From Rhizobiales bacterium UBA1912 (GTDB taxonomy: Bacteria; Pseudomonadota; Alphaproteobacteria; Rhizobiales; Devosiaceae), in the NCBI GenBank assembly GCA_002337455.1, contig DDGC01000011.1, positions 124,001 to 188,000 of the forward strand: a stretch of DNA of 64,000 nucleotides, in the 5' to 3' direction. Positions 9,141-18,628 of the stretch are shown piece after piece. The position numbers and the translations under genes are program-made. The notes under the pieces were generated by a model. The model was not told the origin of the DNA, searched no databases, and saw only the letters and a program-made list of their open reading frames with translations. The stretch's first letter is position 1, and every line of letters begins with the position of its first letter.

Positions 9141-10088
9141 ATGAATATGCAGATAACGACCGCAGAACCGGCGGTTGCGGTTCTGGGTCTCAACAAGACC
9201 TATGACACGGGCTTTCAAGCCCTCAAAGACATCAATCTCGACATCAGGGTGGGCGAAATTTTCGCTCTGCTCGGACCGAACGGCGCGGGCAAGACTACGC
9301 TGATCGGTACGATTTGCGGCATGGTCCGCCCGACGGATGGACAGATTCTGGTCGGTGGCCACGATGTGGTCACCGAATTCCGCAAGACGCGGGCCATGAT
9401 CGGGCTGGTGCCTCAGGAGCTGAGCTCGGACCGGTTCGAAACCGTGTGGGCCACAGTTTCGTTCACCCGCGGCCTGTTCGGCAAGCCGCGCAACGACAAG
9501 GTGATCGAAAAGATCCTGCGTGATCTTTCGCTCTGGGACAAGCGCAACGACAAACTGATCACGCTCTCGGGCGGTATGAAGCGGCGCGTGCTGATTGCCA
9601 AGGCGCTAAGCCACGAACCCAAAATCCTGTTTCTCGACGAGCCCACGGCAGGCGTCGACGTCGAACTTCGGCGCGACATGTGGAACGTCGTGCGCGAGCT
9701 GCGCGAAAACGGCGTCACGATTATTCTCACCACCCACTACATCGAAGAAGCCGAGGAAATGGCCGATCGGATCGGCGTCATCTCCAATGGCGAGATTATT
9801 CTGGTCGAGGAAAAGAACGAACTGATGCGCAAGCTCGGCAAGAAGGATCTTGCCGTTCAGTTGCAAGAGCCGCTCAAAACCCTGCCGCAATCGCTGAACG
9901 ATCTCGGGCTCAAGCTTTCCGATGATGGCGAGGAACTGCGCTACAGCTATGACAGTCAGGCCGACCGCACCGGTATCGCGACCCTGATCGGCGCCCTCAA
10001 CGCCGAAGGCATCAGCATCAAGGATTTGTCGACCCATCAGTCCTCGCTCGAGGAAATTTTCATTGGCCTTCTGAGGGACCGGACATGA
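9141..10088 (+). CDS. ABC-2 type exporter, ATP-binding subunit
   Basis: ATPase of a NodI/DrrA-type export system, 315 residues. Walker [10 protein letters not shown] (~residue 46), signature [15 protein letters not shown] (~145), Walker [13 protein letters not shown] and the H-loop [16 protein letters not shown] are all intact. The C-terminal ~90 residues form the extra domain typical of ABC-2 ATPases. The stop overlaps the permease start by four bases (ATGA), so translation is coupled. The substrate is unknown; such pairs export polysaccharides, drugs or lipids. Confidence 0.93.
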   Translation: MNMQITTAEPAVAVLGLNKTYDTGFQALKDINLDIRVGEIFALLGPNGAGKTTLIGTICGMVRPTDGQILVGGHDVVTEFRKTRAMIGLVPQELSSDRFETVWATVSFTRGLFGKPRNDKVIEKILRDLSLWDKRNDKLITLSGGMKRRVLIAKALSHEPKILFLDEPTAGVDVELRRDMWNVVRELRENGVTIILTTHYIEEAEEMADRIGVISNGEIILVEEKNELMRKLGKKDLAVQLQEPLKTLPQSLNDLGLKLSDDGEELRYSYDSQADRTGIATLIGALNAEGISIKDLSTHQSSLEEIFIGLLRDRT

Positions 10089-10846
10089 ACTACTACGCGA
10101 TCAAGGCCATCTACATGTTTGAAATGGCGCGCTGGTGGCGCACCGTTACCCAGTCGATCATTTCCCCGGTCGTTTCGACCTCGCTCTATTTCGTCGTCTT
10201 CGGCGCTGCCATCGGCTCGCGCATCGAATCGGTCGAAGGCGTCAGCTATGCGGCGTTCATCGTGCCGGGCCTCATCATGCTCTCGCTGCTCCAGCAATCG
10301 CTCTCCAACGCTTCGTTCGGAATCTATTTCCCGAAATTTGCCGGTACGGTCTATGAAATCCTGACCGCCCCGATCTCCCATGTGGAGACGGTGATTGCCT
10401 TTGTCGGTGCGGCGGCGACCAAATCGGTAATTCTGGCGCTCATTATCCTTTTGACGGCCAGTTTCTTCGTGGACCTCCAGATCCAGCATCCGATCTGGAT
10501 GGTGACCTTCATGGTCCTGACAGCGATCACCTTTTCGCTCATCGGCTTCATTATCGGCATCTGGGCGGATGGGTTCGAAAAGCTGCAGCTTATCCCGCTG
10601 CTGATCGTCACGCCCTTGGCCTTTCTGGGCGGCACCTTCTATTCGATCACCATGTTGCCCGAGACCTGGCAGAATATCGCGCTGCTCAATCCCGTCGTCT
10701 ATCTCGTGAGTGGTTTCCGCTGGAGCTTTTACGGGGTGGCCGATGTCGATGTTGGGATCAGCCTGGGCATGACCCTGGTTTTCATGGCCATCTCGTTGGC
10801 CATCATCACCTGGATATTCAGGACGGGCTACAAGCTACGGGCCTGA
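10085..10846 (+). CDS. ABC-2 type exporter, permease subunit
   Basis: Integral membrane partner of the preceding ATPase, 253 residues, about six membrane helices and the ABC-2 motif region ([21 protein letters not shown], then [16 protein letters not shown]). Family length is normal. It forms a two-gene operon with the ATPase, ended by the hairpin at 10862-10902. Confidence 0.92.
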   Translation: MNYYAIKAIYMFEMARWWRTVTQSIISPVVSTSLYFVVFGAAIGSRIESVEGVSYAAFIVPGLIMLSLLQQSLSNASFGIYFPKFAGTVYEILTAPISHVETVIAFVGAAATKSVILALIILLTASFFVDLQIQHPIWMVTFMVLTAITFSLIGFIIGIWADGFEKLQLIPLLIVTPLAFLGGTFYSITMLPETWQNIALLNPVVYLVSGFRWSFYGVADVDVGISLGMTLVFMAISLAIITWIFRTGYKLRA

Positions 10847-10861
10847 TCGGAAAGAGCACAG

Positions 10862-10902
10862 GCCGGCGGCCCAGTCTCAAGCGAGGCGCCGCCGGCTTTT
10901 TT
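10862..10902 (+). terminator. Terminator after the ABC-2 operon
   Basis: GCCGGCGGC (10862-10870) pairs with GCCGCCGGC (10888-10896), followed by TTTTTT. It lies between convergent genes; its T run serves the rightward ABC operon and reaches the stop codon of the leftward glycosyltransferase gene. Confidence 0.85.
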
Positions 10903-12187
10903 ATGCAAGCTTGCGTGCGCTGCGTGGCTGATAATTGGTCATCACCCGCTCGATAACCTTGATCGCCTTGCCGGTGCCGTCCTCGGCCCGCAATTGCTCG
11001 CCGAGCTTTTCTGCGTTGCGGGCGAAGCCGGGGTTGGAATCGAGCTGGCTCAGCGCATCGGCCAAGGCTTCGGCCGTCAGCTTGCGGCGGCGCACCGGCT
11101 TCGGGCCACAGCCCAGTTCGTGCACGCGTCCGCCCCAATAGGGCTGATCGACCATTTGCGGCACGATGAATGTGGGCTTGCCCAGATGCAGTCCCGAGGC
11201 CGTAGTGCCCGCGCCGCCGTGATGGACAACGGCTTTCACATATTTGAAAAGCTGGTCGTGCGGTGCCCGGTCGATCACATAGACCTGGTCCGATGCGAGA
11301 TCGTCGGGCTTGATGCCGCCCCAGCCGCGTCCGACGACCACCCTTCCATTCCAGTGCTTAAGGGCGCCGCGCAGGATATCGGTATTGCGGTCGGCTCCGA
11401 ATGGCATCGAGCCGAAGCCCACATAGATCGGCGGCGGGCCGCTCTCGATAAAGGTCTTGAACTCGTCGGAAGGCTGCCAGCCTGAATTGTCGGGCAGCAT
11501 CCAGTAGCCGGTAACGATCGAGGTTTTCGGCCAATCGCGCGGACGCGGCGAAATGATCTCGGAATAGGCGTTCAGCGTCCACAGCGGCGTGCCGTCGGTG
11601 TCCTTGAAGAACCCGCCATTCTTGCGCGGTCCCAGCCCCATCAATTCCCGGCGGAGCTTGTTGCGCGGCAAGTTGTAATAAATCTGCTGCACGGTCATCG
11701 TCGAATAGGTCAGCCGGTTGATGGTTTTCCCGAAGGTCGGCCCGTAATAGATGCAGAGCGGAAACTCGCTGGTCGAATTGAGCGGCTGCAGCGCCGCGAC
11801 GATGGCCGGAATGTCGAGCGCCTCGGCGATGTCGATCGAAAAGCTCGTATTCATGTTGAGCATGATGCAGTCGGCGCCCTGGGCCATGTCCCAGGCGGCG
11901 CGCGCCGCGCGGTCCACGATCTTCTGGCCCTGGCGGAGCAGGGCGGGGGCGTTGACCAGCAGGTTCTGGTTCATCGCGCGCTCGAACTGGCTCTGCTTGA
12001 CGAACTCCTGCATCGAGGGCCCAAGGCTCCAGAACTCGATGCCATATCCGGTAACCATCGATTCGAAATCGTCGGTGGTGCCGATGACGACGGAATAGCC
12101 TTGAGCGATCATCGCTCGTGCCAGGGCGACATAAGGCTGAACGTCACCTTGCGTGCCCAGTGTGGCCATCGCAATGCGCTTTGTCAT
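10901..12187 (-). CDS. UDP-glycosyltransferase-like protein (GT1, sterol/flavonoid type)
   Basis: GT-B glycosyltransferase of 428 residues resembling sterol glucosyltransferases and macrolide-type GT1 enzymes. The N-terminus has IAMATLGTQGDVQPYVALA, the GT28-like acceptor domain. The C-terminal nucleotide-sugar site has YVGFGSMPFG, DRAPHDQLFKYVKAVVHHGGAGTT and PQMVDQPYWGGRV. The ATG at 12187 is preferred over the longer frame because a GAGGTGAAG ribosome site sits directly before it. Likely acceptors are lipids, carotenoids or secondary metabolites; none is indicated by neighbours. Confidence 0.85.
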   Translation of the reverse strand: MTKRIAMATLGTQGDVQPYVALARAMIAQGYSVVIGTTDDFESMVTGYGIEFWSLGPSMQEFVKQSQFERAMNQNLLVNAPALLRQGQKIVDRAARAAWDMAQGADCIMLNMNTSFSIDIAEALDIPAIVAALQPLNSTSEFPLCIYYGPTFGKTINRLTYSTMTVQQIYYNLPRNKLRRELMGLGPRKNGGFFKDTDGTPLWTLNAYSEIISPRPRDWPKTSIVTGYWMLPDNSGWQPSDEFKTFIESGPPPIYVGFGSMPFGADRNTDILRGALKHWNGRVVVGRGWGGIKPDDLASDQVYVIDRAPHDQLFKYVKAVVHHGGAGTTASGLHLGKPTFIVPQMVDQPYWGGRVHELGCGPKPVRRRKLTAEALADALSQLDSNPGFARNAEKLGEQLRAEDGTGKAIKVIERVMTNYQPRSARKLA

Positions 12188-12316
12188 CTTCACCTCAATA
12201 CCCCTGCCGCGGCGGGTGCGCCAAAGGCGCATGGGTCATTTACATTGTCGTTACAGAGCATTATGACGACCCCTCGCGTGTTTCATTTACATAATCGGAC
12301 AACGAGGGCAAGTCAG

Positions 12317-13369
12317 ATGGAGTCGCCTAAGACAGCAGCACTTCTTGGTGCTTCCGGGTACACCGGAGCTGATCTTTTGCGACTTGGCGTGCGCCATCCT
12401 GGCCTCAAATTTGTGGCCCTGACCGCCAACACCCATGCCGGCAAGCCCATGGCTTCCGTGTTTCCGCATCTGGCCATGGCGGCGTTGCCTGACCTTGTGG
12501 CCAATGACGACGTGGATTTTTCCGATATCGACGTGGTGTTCTGCGGCTTGCCGCACGGGACGAGCCAGAAACTGGTAGCCGAAATCGCCCAAAAGAATTC
12601 CTCCCTGCGTGTCATCGATATGGGGGCCGACTTCCGCTTCCGCAATGCCGAGGACTACGGTCCGGTCTATGGCGCCGATCACGTTGCGCCCCATTTGCAA
12701 CAAGAGGCGGCCTACGGGCTGACCGAGCACAATCGTGACGCGATCCGGGATGCAAAGATCATCGCGTGTCCGGGCTGCTATCCAACGGCGACGCTTCTTG
12801 CGCTCTTGCCGCTGGTCAAATCCGGCGCAATCTCGACCGATGATCTGATCATCGACGCCAAGTCGGGCGTCACCGGAGCGGGCAGGGCGCCCAAGCAGAA
12901 CACGCTTCTGGCAGAAGCCGGCGAGAGCCTGACGCCGTATGGCGTCGGCGTGCACCGCCATGCGCCGGAAATCGAACAGGAAATCGGGCTGGCCGCAGGA
13001 AAGAAGGTCGCCGTCAATTTCACCCCGCACCTCATTCCCATGAGCCGCGGCGAATTGATTACGGCGCACGTAAAGCTTGGCAGCGCCAAAAACGCAGATG
13101 AGGTCCGCAAGGTCCTTGCCGATGCCTATGAGGGCGAACCATTCATCCGCGTGGCCGAAAAGGGCGTCATCCCCTCGACCGGCCACGTGCGCGGCTCGAA
13201 CTACTGCATCATCAACGTCTTTGACGACCGCATTCCGGGTCGGGTCATCGTCATTGCGGCGATCGACAATCTGGTGAAGGGGAGCGCCGGGCAGGCGATC
13301 CAGAACTTCAACGTGGCCTTCGGCTATCCCGAGGCAACCGCTATCGAGGCTCTGCCTCTTTTCCCGTGA
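12317..13369 (+). CDS. argC: N-acetyl-gamma-glutamyl-phosphate reductase
   Basis: NADPH-dependent third step of arginine biosynthesis, in the cytoplasm. The 350 residues match the type 1 family: the nucleotide loop GASGYTGADLLRL near the start, the catalytic cysteine in ACPGCYPTATL (~residue 157) and the late HRHAPEIEQE block. The start at 12317 follows a weak purine-rich stretch; an earlier in-frame ATG at 12263 would add 18 residues without family similarity. A terminator follows at 13392. Confidence 0.95.
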   Translation: MESPKTAALLGASGYTGADLLRLGVRHPGLKFVALTANTHAGKPMASVFPHLAMAALPDLVANDDVDFSDIDVVFCGLPHGTSQKLVAEIAQKNSSLRVIDMGADFRFRNAEDYGPVYGADHVAPHLQQEAAYGLTEHNRDAIRDAKIIACPGCYPTATLLALLPLVKSGAISTDDLIIDAKSGVTGAGRAPKQNTLLAEAGESLTPYGVGVHRHAPEIEQEIGLAAGKKVAVNFTPHLIPMSRGELITAHVKLGSAKNADEVRKVLADAYEGEPFIRVAEKGVIPSTGHVRGSNYCIINVFDDRIPGRVIVIAAIDNLVKGSAGQAIQNFNVAFGYPEATAIEALPLFP

Positions 13370-13391
13370 TCGGGAAATGGGCAGGGCCGGT

Positions 13392-13419
13392 AAAGACCAC
13401 GGCGCGGGCCGGTCTTTTT
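13392..13419 (+). terminator. Terminator after argC
   Basis: AAAGACC (13392-13398) pairs with GGTCTTT (13411-13417) with an inner GGC/GCC helix, followed by a T run to 13419, 22 bases after the argC stop. Confidence 0.75.
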
Positions 13420-13549
13420 GCTTGAGGCGGACGCCCGTTCATACTTTGAACACCATGATAGCCAGATAATTACCTCTTGCGTGGCGCGTCCCATTCGCGC
13501 CGCAGCATTGGGTCACAACGGGATCGCACCCGATCCCATCGAGGACAAA

Positions 13550-14764
13550 ATGAGCGAAGAATTCCATCGCATCCGCCGCCTGCCGCCTTATGTGTTCGAA
13601 CACATCAACCCGATCAAGGCCAAGGCGCGCGCCGAAAGCGTCGACATCATCGACCTGGGCATGGGCAATCCGGACCTGCCCACGCCGACCCACATCGTCG
13701 AAAAGCTCAAGGAAACCGTCAAGGATCCGCGCACCCACCGCTATTCGACCTCGCGCGGCATTCCTGGCCTGCGCAAGGCCCAGGCCTCCTATTACGGTCG
13801 CCGGTTCGGCGTGAAGCTCGATCCCAACACCCAGGTGGTCGCAACGCTTGGCTCCAAGGAAGGCTTCGCCAACATGGCCCAGGCGATCACCGCCCCGGGC
13901 GATGTGGTGCTGGTGCCCAACCCCACCTATCCTATTCACGCGTTCGGCTTCATCATGTCGGGCGGCGTCGTGCGTTCGATGCCCGCCGACCCCAACGAGG
14001 ATTTCATGCGCTCGCTCGACAGGGCAGTGCGCCACTCGATCCCCAAGCCCATTGCGCTGATCCTCAACTACCCGGCCAACCCCACGGCCTATGTCGCCTC
14101 GTTCGATTTCTACAAGGAAGTGGTGGACTACTGCCGCAAGAACGAGATTTTCATCCTCTCCGATCTCGCCTATTCCGAGATCTATTTCGAGGACGAGCCG
14201 CCGCATTCGGTGCTCGAGGTGCCCGGCGCCATGGACGTGACCGTCGAATTCACCTCAATGTCGAAAACCTTTTCCATGCCCGGCTGGCGCATGGGCTTTG
14301 CTGTTGGCAATGAGCGGCTGATCGCAGCCTTGGCGCGCGTAAAATCCTACCTCGACTACGGAGCGTTCACCCCCATTCAGGTCGCCGCCGCTTCGGCCCT
14401 CAACGGCGATGATGCCTGCATCGAAGAAGTGCGCGGCATCTACCGCCATCGCCGCGACGTGATGGTCGAGAGCTTTGGTCGCGCCGGATGGCACATCCCG
14501 AGCCCGGCGGCCACCATGTTTGCCTGGGCCCCGATTCCCGACCAGTTCGCCGATCTGGGCAGCCTTGAATTTGCCAAGCTGCTCATCAGGGAAACCGGCG
14601 TTGCCGTGGCGCCCGGCGTTGGCTTTGGCGAATATGGCGACCAGTACGTGCGCCTGGCCTTCGTTGAAAACGAGCAGCGCATCCGCCAGGCCGCCCGCGC
14701 CATCAAGAAGTTTCTCGGTGGTGCCGCCAGCAACGGCAACGTCGTTCCGCTCGCCAAAAGCTGA
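13550..14764 (+). CDS. alaC: Aminotransferase of the AlaC family
   Basis: Class I/II PLP aminotransferase, 404 residues, close to E. coli AlaC (glutamate-pyruvate aminotransferase) along its length: IRRLPPYVFEHIN, IDLGMGNPD, RYSTSRGIPGLRKA, LVPNPTYPIH, ILSDLAYSEIYF, the PLP lysine in SMSKTFSMPGWRMGF and VAPGVGFGEYG. Database entries in this order often call it LL-diaminopimelate aminotransferase, but the similarity recalled here favours AlaC. The ATG at 13550 has a GAGGA ribosome site. It opens the alaC-hom-glpX run. Confidence 0.88.
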   Translation: MSEEFHRIRRLPPYVFEHINPIKAKARAESVDIIDLGMGNPDLPTPTHIVEKLKETVKDPRTHRYSTSRGIPGLRKAQASYYGRRFGVKLDPNTQVVATLGSKEGFANMAQAITAPGDVVLVPNPTYPIHAFGFIMSGGVVRSMPADPNEDFMRSLDRAVRHSIPKPIALILNYPANPTAYVASFDFYKEVVDYCRKNEIFILSDLAYSEIYFEDEPPHSVLEVPGAMDVTVEFTSMSKTFSMPGWRMGFAVGNERLIAALARVKSYLDYGAFTPIQVAAASALNGDDACIEEVRGIYRHRRDVMVESFGRAGWHIPSPAATMFAWAPIPDQFADLGSLEFAKLLIRETGVAVAPGVGFGEYGDQYVRLAFVENEQRIRQAARAIKKFLGGAASNGNVVPLAKS

Positions 14765-14806
14765 TGTTTCTACCCACAAGGGTTGACGTGTAGGCAAATT
14801 CCTATT

Positions 14807-14847
14807 CATGGTCGCGCGCGTTCAAAAAACGATAGCGTGCGACCATG
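14807..14847 (+). promoter_or_regulatory. Inverted repeat covering the hom start codon
   Basis: CATGGTCGCGCGC (14807-14819) pairs with GCGTGCGACCATG (14835-14847) over 13 positions (twelve Watson-Crick, one G-U) with a 15-base loop. The second arm contains the ATG of the long hom frame and the place where a ribosome site would be. It could be an RNA hairpin that blocks that start, or a DNA operator. Confidence 0.7.
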
Positions 14848-16359
14848 AGTGATATCGATAGTTTCAAGGCATCCGTAGAATCCTTTATCTCCGAACGCGA
14901 CTGGACCCCCACGCGTTTCGGGCGCGAGATCGCCGGAGATCCACTGTTCGTCTTCGACCTGCGCGAGGGGCGTGAGCCCCGAAGCGAGACCCGGCAGCGC
15001 ATCGTCCGTGCCATGCAGGTCTATGCCAGCGGCGAGGGTGAAGAGATGCGCCCGCTGCGCATCGGCATCGCGGGCCTTGGCACCGTTGGTGCCGCGCTCA
15101 TCCGCATCCTTACCGAAGATGGCGACGCGATTGCACGCAAGCTGGGCCGCAGGCTGGTGGTTTCCGCCGTTTCCGCCCGGTCCCGCTCACGCGATCGTGG
15201 CGTCGATATCGCGCCATTCAAATGGTTTGACGATCCCGTGGCTCTGGCGCGGTCGAGCGATATCGATCTCTATGTCGAATTGATCGGCGGAGAGGACGGC
15301 CCCGCACTCGCATCGGTTACCGCGGCGCTCGAGAATGGCTGCCCTGTGGTTACCGCCAATAAGGCCCTGCTGGCCCGCCACGGCGTGGCGCTGGCCGCCG
15401 CAGCGGAGGCCGCGCATGCCCAGCTGGGCTTTGAAGCAGCTGTCGCGGGCGGCATCCCGGTCATCAAGACGCTGCGCGAAGGGCTCGGTTCGGCCGCCAT
15501 CACACGCGTCTATGGCATCATGAACGGCACCTGCAATTACATTCTGACCCGCATGGGCAATGAAGGAATCGGTTTTGAGGAGTGCCTCAAGGACGCACAG
15601 GCGCTTGGCTATGCCGAAGCCGATCCGACCTTCGATGTCGAAGGTTTCGATACGGCCCACAAGCTGGCGATCCTTGCAAGTCTTTGCTTTGAAACCAAAA
15701 TTTCGGCCGATCAGGTGTTCGTTGAAGGCATTTCGCGCATCACGCAGGCTGACATAAAAGTGGCTGCAGACCTCGGATACAAGATCAAGCTGTTGGGCAT
15801 GGCCCGCAAGGTTGAAAGCGGAATCGAGCAGCGCGTGCATCCAACGCTTGTCAGGAAATCGAGCGCGATCGCAGGCGTCGATGGGGTCCTCAACGCCGTG
15901 GCGCTGGAAACCAACCACGTCCAGGAACTGCTTCTGGCCGGTCCCGGGGCCGGTGGTGAGGCAACTGCGGCCTCGGTTCTGTCCGACATTCTCGACATTG
16001 CTCGCGGCACACAGGTTCCGCCGCTGGGCGTGCCCAGCTCCGAGCTCAAGACCTGCGAGCGCGCGCCCATGCGCATTCATGAAGGCGGTTATTATATAAG
16101 GCTGAATGCAAGAGACGTTCCCGGCGCGCTGGCCGCCATTGCCACCCGCATGGGAGAGGGCAACATTTCGCTCGAAAGCGTCATCCAGCGCCCCGACCTG
16201 CGCGCCAGCGAGCCCGGTGTGGAGGAAGAAACCTCTCGCACCGTGGTGCTCATAACCCATGAGACGATCGAAAGTGCTGTGCGTGAAGCGCTTGAACGGA
16301 TTGCCAAGGACGGGTTTATCGTGGGACAGCCTCAACTGATCCGTATCGAGGAGTTCTGA
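14845..16359 (+). CDS. hom: Homoserine dehydrogenase with extra N-terminal small helical domain
   Basis: NAD(P)-dependent reduction of aspartate semialdehyde to homoserine (Thr/Met pathway). From residue 68 on it is a canonical ~437-residue Hom: IGIAGLGTVGAAL, VTANKALLARHG, GIMNGTCNYILTRM, AEADPTFDVEGFDTAHK and a C-terminal ACT domain (~420-504) for feedback control. Residues 1-67 are an additional helical module (FISERDWTPTRFGREIAGDP, then REGREPRSETRQRIVRAM) that resembles small HTH-like proteins. The ATG at 14845 lacks a ribosome site and lies in a hairpin, whereas the internal ATG at 15046 has GAGGGTGAAGAG directly before it. Hom alone may therefore be made from 15046. glpX follows after three bases. 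Confidence 0.9.
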   Translation: MSDIDSFKASVESFISERDWTPTRFGREIAGDPLFVFDLREGREPRSETRQRIVRAMQVYASGEGEEMRPLRIGIAGLGTVGAALIRILTEDGDAIARKLGRRLVVSAVSARSRSRDRGVDIAPFKWFDDPVALARSSDIDLYVELIGGEDGPALASVTAALENGCPVVTANKALLARHGVALAAAAEAAHAQLGFEAAVAGGIPVIKTLREGLGSAAITRVYGIMNGTCNYILTRMGNEGIGFEECLKDAQALGYAEADPTFDVEGFDTAHKLAILASLCFETKISADQVFVEGISRITQADIKVAADLGYKIKLLGMARKVESGIEQRVHPTLVRKSSAIAGVDGVLNAVALETNHVQELLLAGPGAGGEATAASVLSDILDIARGTQVPPLGVPSSELKTCERAPMRIHEGGYYIRLNARDVPGALAAIATRMGEGNISLESVIQRPDLRASEPGVEEETSRTVVLITHETIESAVREALERIAKDGFIVGQPQLIRIEEF

Positions 16360-16362
16360 CCC

Positions 16363-17331
16363 GTGGCGAAATCCAAACCGGCCCAAGCCAAGGTCGATGG
16401 CAATCTGACGCTTGAGATCGCCCGCATCACCGAGCGGGCCGCCATCGCGGCGGCGGGCTGGCGTGGGCGGGGCGATGAGATGCGTGCCGATCAGGCAGCT
16501 GTCGAAGCCATGCATCTGGCGCTCAGCAATATCGATATTGCCGGCACGATCGTGATCGGGGAGGGCAGGAATGTCCCCTTGCTCAGCTTTGAAGAGGCCG
16601 TCGGCACTGGCAAGGGCCCCGAAATCGAAGTCGCCGTCGATCCGCTTGAGGGTGTGACCGGCTGCGCCAAGAATCTCTCGGATTCCCTGTCCGTCATGGC
16701 GTTTGCCGAACGCGGCGCGCTCCTGCGGGTGCCTGACGCCTACATGGAAAAAGTCGCCATCGGCCCCGGCTATCCCGAAGGCATCGTCGATCTGGACAAG
16801 TCGGCGACCGAAAACGTCGCGGCGCTGGCCGAGGCCAAGGGCGTTGCCACGTCCGATATCGTCACCTGCGTTCTCGACCGCCCCCGCCACGCGGCGCTGA
16901 TTGCCGAATTGCGCAATCTTGGTGTGGCGGTCAAGCTTCTGCCCGACGGGGACATCGCCGCCGTCATTCACGCCGCCAACAGCGACGACACGGGTATAGA
17001 CATCTACCTGGGGTCGGGCGGAGCCCATGAGGGCGTGCTGGCTGCGGCCGCCATGCGCTGCATGGGCGGCCAGATGCAGGGACGCCTGATCCTCGATACA
17101 TCCGACAAGCGCACGCAGGCCCGCGAGATGGGCCACTCCGATCCGACGGTCAAGTTCTCAGCCCAGGACATGGCAAAAGGCGACGTGCTCTTTGCCGCAA
17201 CCGGCGTGACCGATGGCAGCCTGCTGCGTGGCGTAAAGCTCATGCCACGCAAGATCGTCACCTCCAGCGTGGTCATGCGCTCTTGGTCGCACACCATCCG
17301 CTGGATCACCGCGGAACACGGCCGCGTTTAA
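16363..17331 (+). CDS. glpX: Class II fructose-1,6-bisphosphatase
   Basis: Gluconeogenic phosphatase (fructose-1,6-bisphosphate to fructose-6-phosphate), cytoplasmic and metal dependent. 322 residues, normal length. GRGDEMRADQAAVEAM, IGEGRN and VAVDPLEGVTGCAKN carry the substrate and metal sites; YLGSGGAHEGVLAAAA is present. It starts with GTG three bases after the hom stop, with GAGGAG inside the end of hom as its ribosome site, so it is translationally linked to hom. Confidence 0.95.
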   Translation: MAKSKPAQAKVDGNLTLEIARITERAAIAAAGWRGRGDEMRADQAAVEAMHLALSNIDIAGTIVIGEGRNVPLLSFEEAVGTGKGPEIEVAVDPLEGVTGCAKNLSDSLSVMAFAERGALLRVPDAYMEKVAIGPGYPEGIVDLDKSATENVAALAEAKGVATSDIVTCVLDRPRHAALIAELRNLGVAVKLLPDGDIAAVIHAANSDDTGIDIYLGSGGAHEGVLAAAAMRCMGGQMQGRLILDTSDKRTQAREMGHSDPTVKFSAQDMAKGDVLFAATGVTDGSLLRGVKLMPRKIVTSSVVMRSWSHTIRWITAEHGRV

Positions 17332-17361
17332 GTCGGAGCGGTACCGCGGCCCGCTGGGTCG

Positions 17362-18366
17362 TCAGCCCTGCGCCTCGACATCATCGGCCCGTGCCATGGC
17401 CCGCACGTCGCTCGGTGTCACGCCGTATTTCCTGCGAAAAGTGCGATTGAAATAGGAAAGGTCGCCAAAGCCGACATGCAGGGCGATATCGCCAATTGTG
17501 TGGGCGCCGGTGCGCGGATCGGCCAGCATGCGATGCGCGCGGGTAAGGCGTTCGGTGACGACGAACTCCGAATAGGTCATGCCTTCCTGCTCGAACAGCA
17601 TATGGATATAGCGCGGGCTCAGACGCTGCCGCGCGGCAAGGGTGGCAACTGACAGATTGGGGTCGGTAAGGTGGGCAAGGATGTCTTGCTTGACCACGGC
17701 CAGCCGCGCCGCACGACCGCCGCGCTCGGCCGCTGCGACCATGGCGTCGCGCGATGATCCGATTGCAAGGGCCGCCAGATCGTGGACATGCAGGGCGGCC
17801 AGATATTGAGCTTCGGATGTCTCGATCACCTCCTCAGCGTCGAGCAGTTTGAGATAGCTGGCCAGCAGCCGCACGGCCTGCGTGTGCGCGGGTAGGGAAA
17901 TCAGCGGCATATCGGCGAAATTTGGCACCAGCGGCGCCAGCAGCCGGGGCGAAAATTTGACGCCGAACTGCCGGCAGTTGGTATGCGTGACGAGCGCGTC
18001 AGGCAGTCCGCCGATGACGGCGCCGCCCGGCCCAACCAGAACGTCCGTGTCACCCGTTTTGTAAACGTGCTCCCCGGCCAGCGTGATGGACATGCCGAAG
18101 CTTTCCGCGTTGCCGTTTTTCGTCCACGACATCGGAGACGTGCCGCCATCGTAAAAGGCGAGGTCAGGCAACAGGCGGGCCGTGGCGTGGAGCCAGAACG
18201 GCGTGTCGTCGTTTATGTCCACATCCGCCTGGTGCATGCGGGTGGAATACTCGTCGCGAAACCAGCCGAGCCATGCATAGTCGACGGTCTCGGGTGATTT
18301 AAAACACGTTTTGGAGAAATTATACTCGGTGCCCGTCAAATTTCGCCGACCCGCTAACTTTTCCAA
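17362..18366 (-). CDS. AraC-family transcriptional regulator
   Basis: 334 residues. The C-terminal ~100 residues are the double helix-turn-helix of AraC proteins (LSVATLAARQRLSPRYIHMLF and the hallmark IGDIALHVGFGDLSYFNRTFRRKYGVTPSD). The N-terminal part resembles the AraC_binding_2 ligand domain. The start used is a TTG at 18366 without a clear ribosome site; the first methionine further in would cut the ligand domain. It is divergent from the autotransporter gene, an arrangement that suggests it controls that gene. The effector is unknown. Confidence 0.85.
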   Translation of the reverse strand: MEKLAGRRNLTGTEYNFSKTCFKSPETVDYAWLGWFRDEYSTRMHQADVDINDDTPFWLHATARLLPDLAFYDGGTSPMSWTKNGNAESFGMSITLAGEHVYKTGDTDVLVGPGGAVIGGLPDALVTHTNCRQFGVKFSPRLLAPLVPNFADMPLISLPAHTQAVRLLASYLKLLDAEEVIETSEAQYLAALHVHDLAALAIGSSRDAMVAAAERGGRAARLAVVKQDILAHLTDPNLSVATLAARQRLSPRYIHMLFEQEGMTYSEFVVTERLTRAHRMLADPRTGAHTIGDIALHVGFGDLSYFNRTFRRKYGVTPSDVRAMARADDVEAQG

Positions 18367-18628
18367 CCATCAATAATTAGAGTGATTCATCGCGTAACAT
18401 TCAAGTATCTTCCAGTGAAATTATCTATGACGATCAATTAGTTCGTTATAGTCCTGACCGCGCTTCACTATTGTCCAAGTTGTCTTGAAAAAATGTTGCG
18501 CAAGAGATACACTGTCTCATTGGGCTGGCCAATTTCCCTATTGTCTTGCCGCCCGTTCATTCCTGCCCAAGCTTCAACTTTGGCGGTCCGCTAGCTTTCC
18601 ACGACTTATGAAAGCGGGCGGTACATCG
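18367..18628. promoter_or_regulatory. AT-rich divergent regulatory region (AraC regulator / autotransporter)
   Basis: A 262-base stretch without a convincing gene, visibly richer in A and T than its surroundings, between divergent genes. It should hold both promoters and the regulator sites; no specific operator could be assigned by eye. Confidence 0.45.

Noticed and set aside
15187..17136. Open frame of 649 codons antisense to hom and glpX
   Set aside because: Shadow of two well-supported genes; no motif, and it ignores gene borders.
18485..18628. Upstream extension of the autotransporter frame from a TTG
   Set aside because: The 48 extra residues would precede the signal peptide; no ribosome site.
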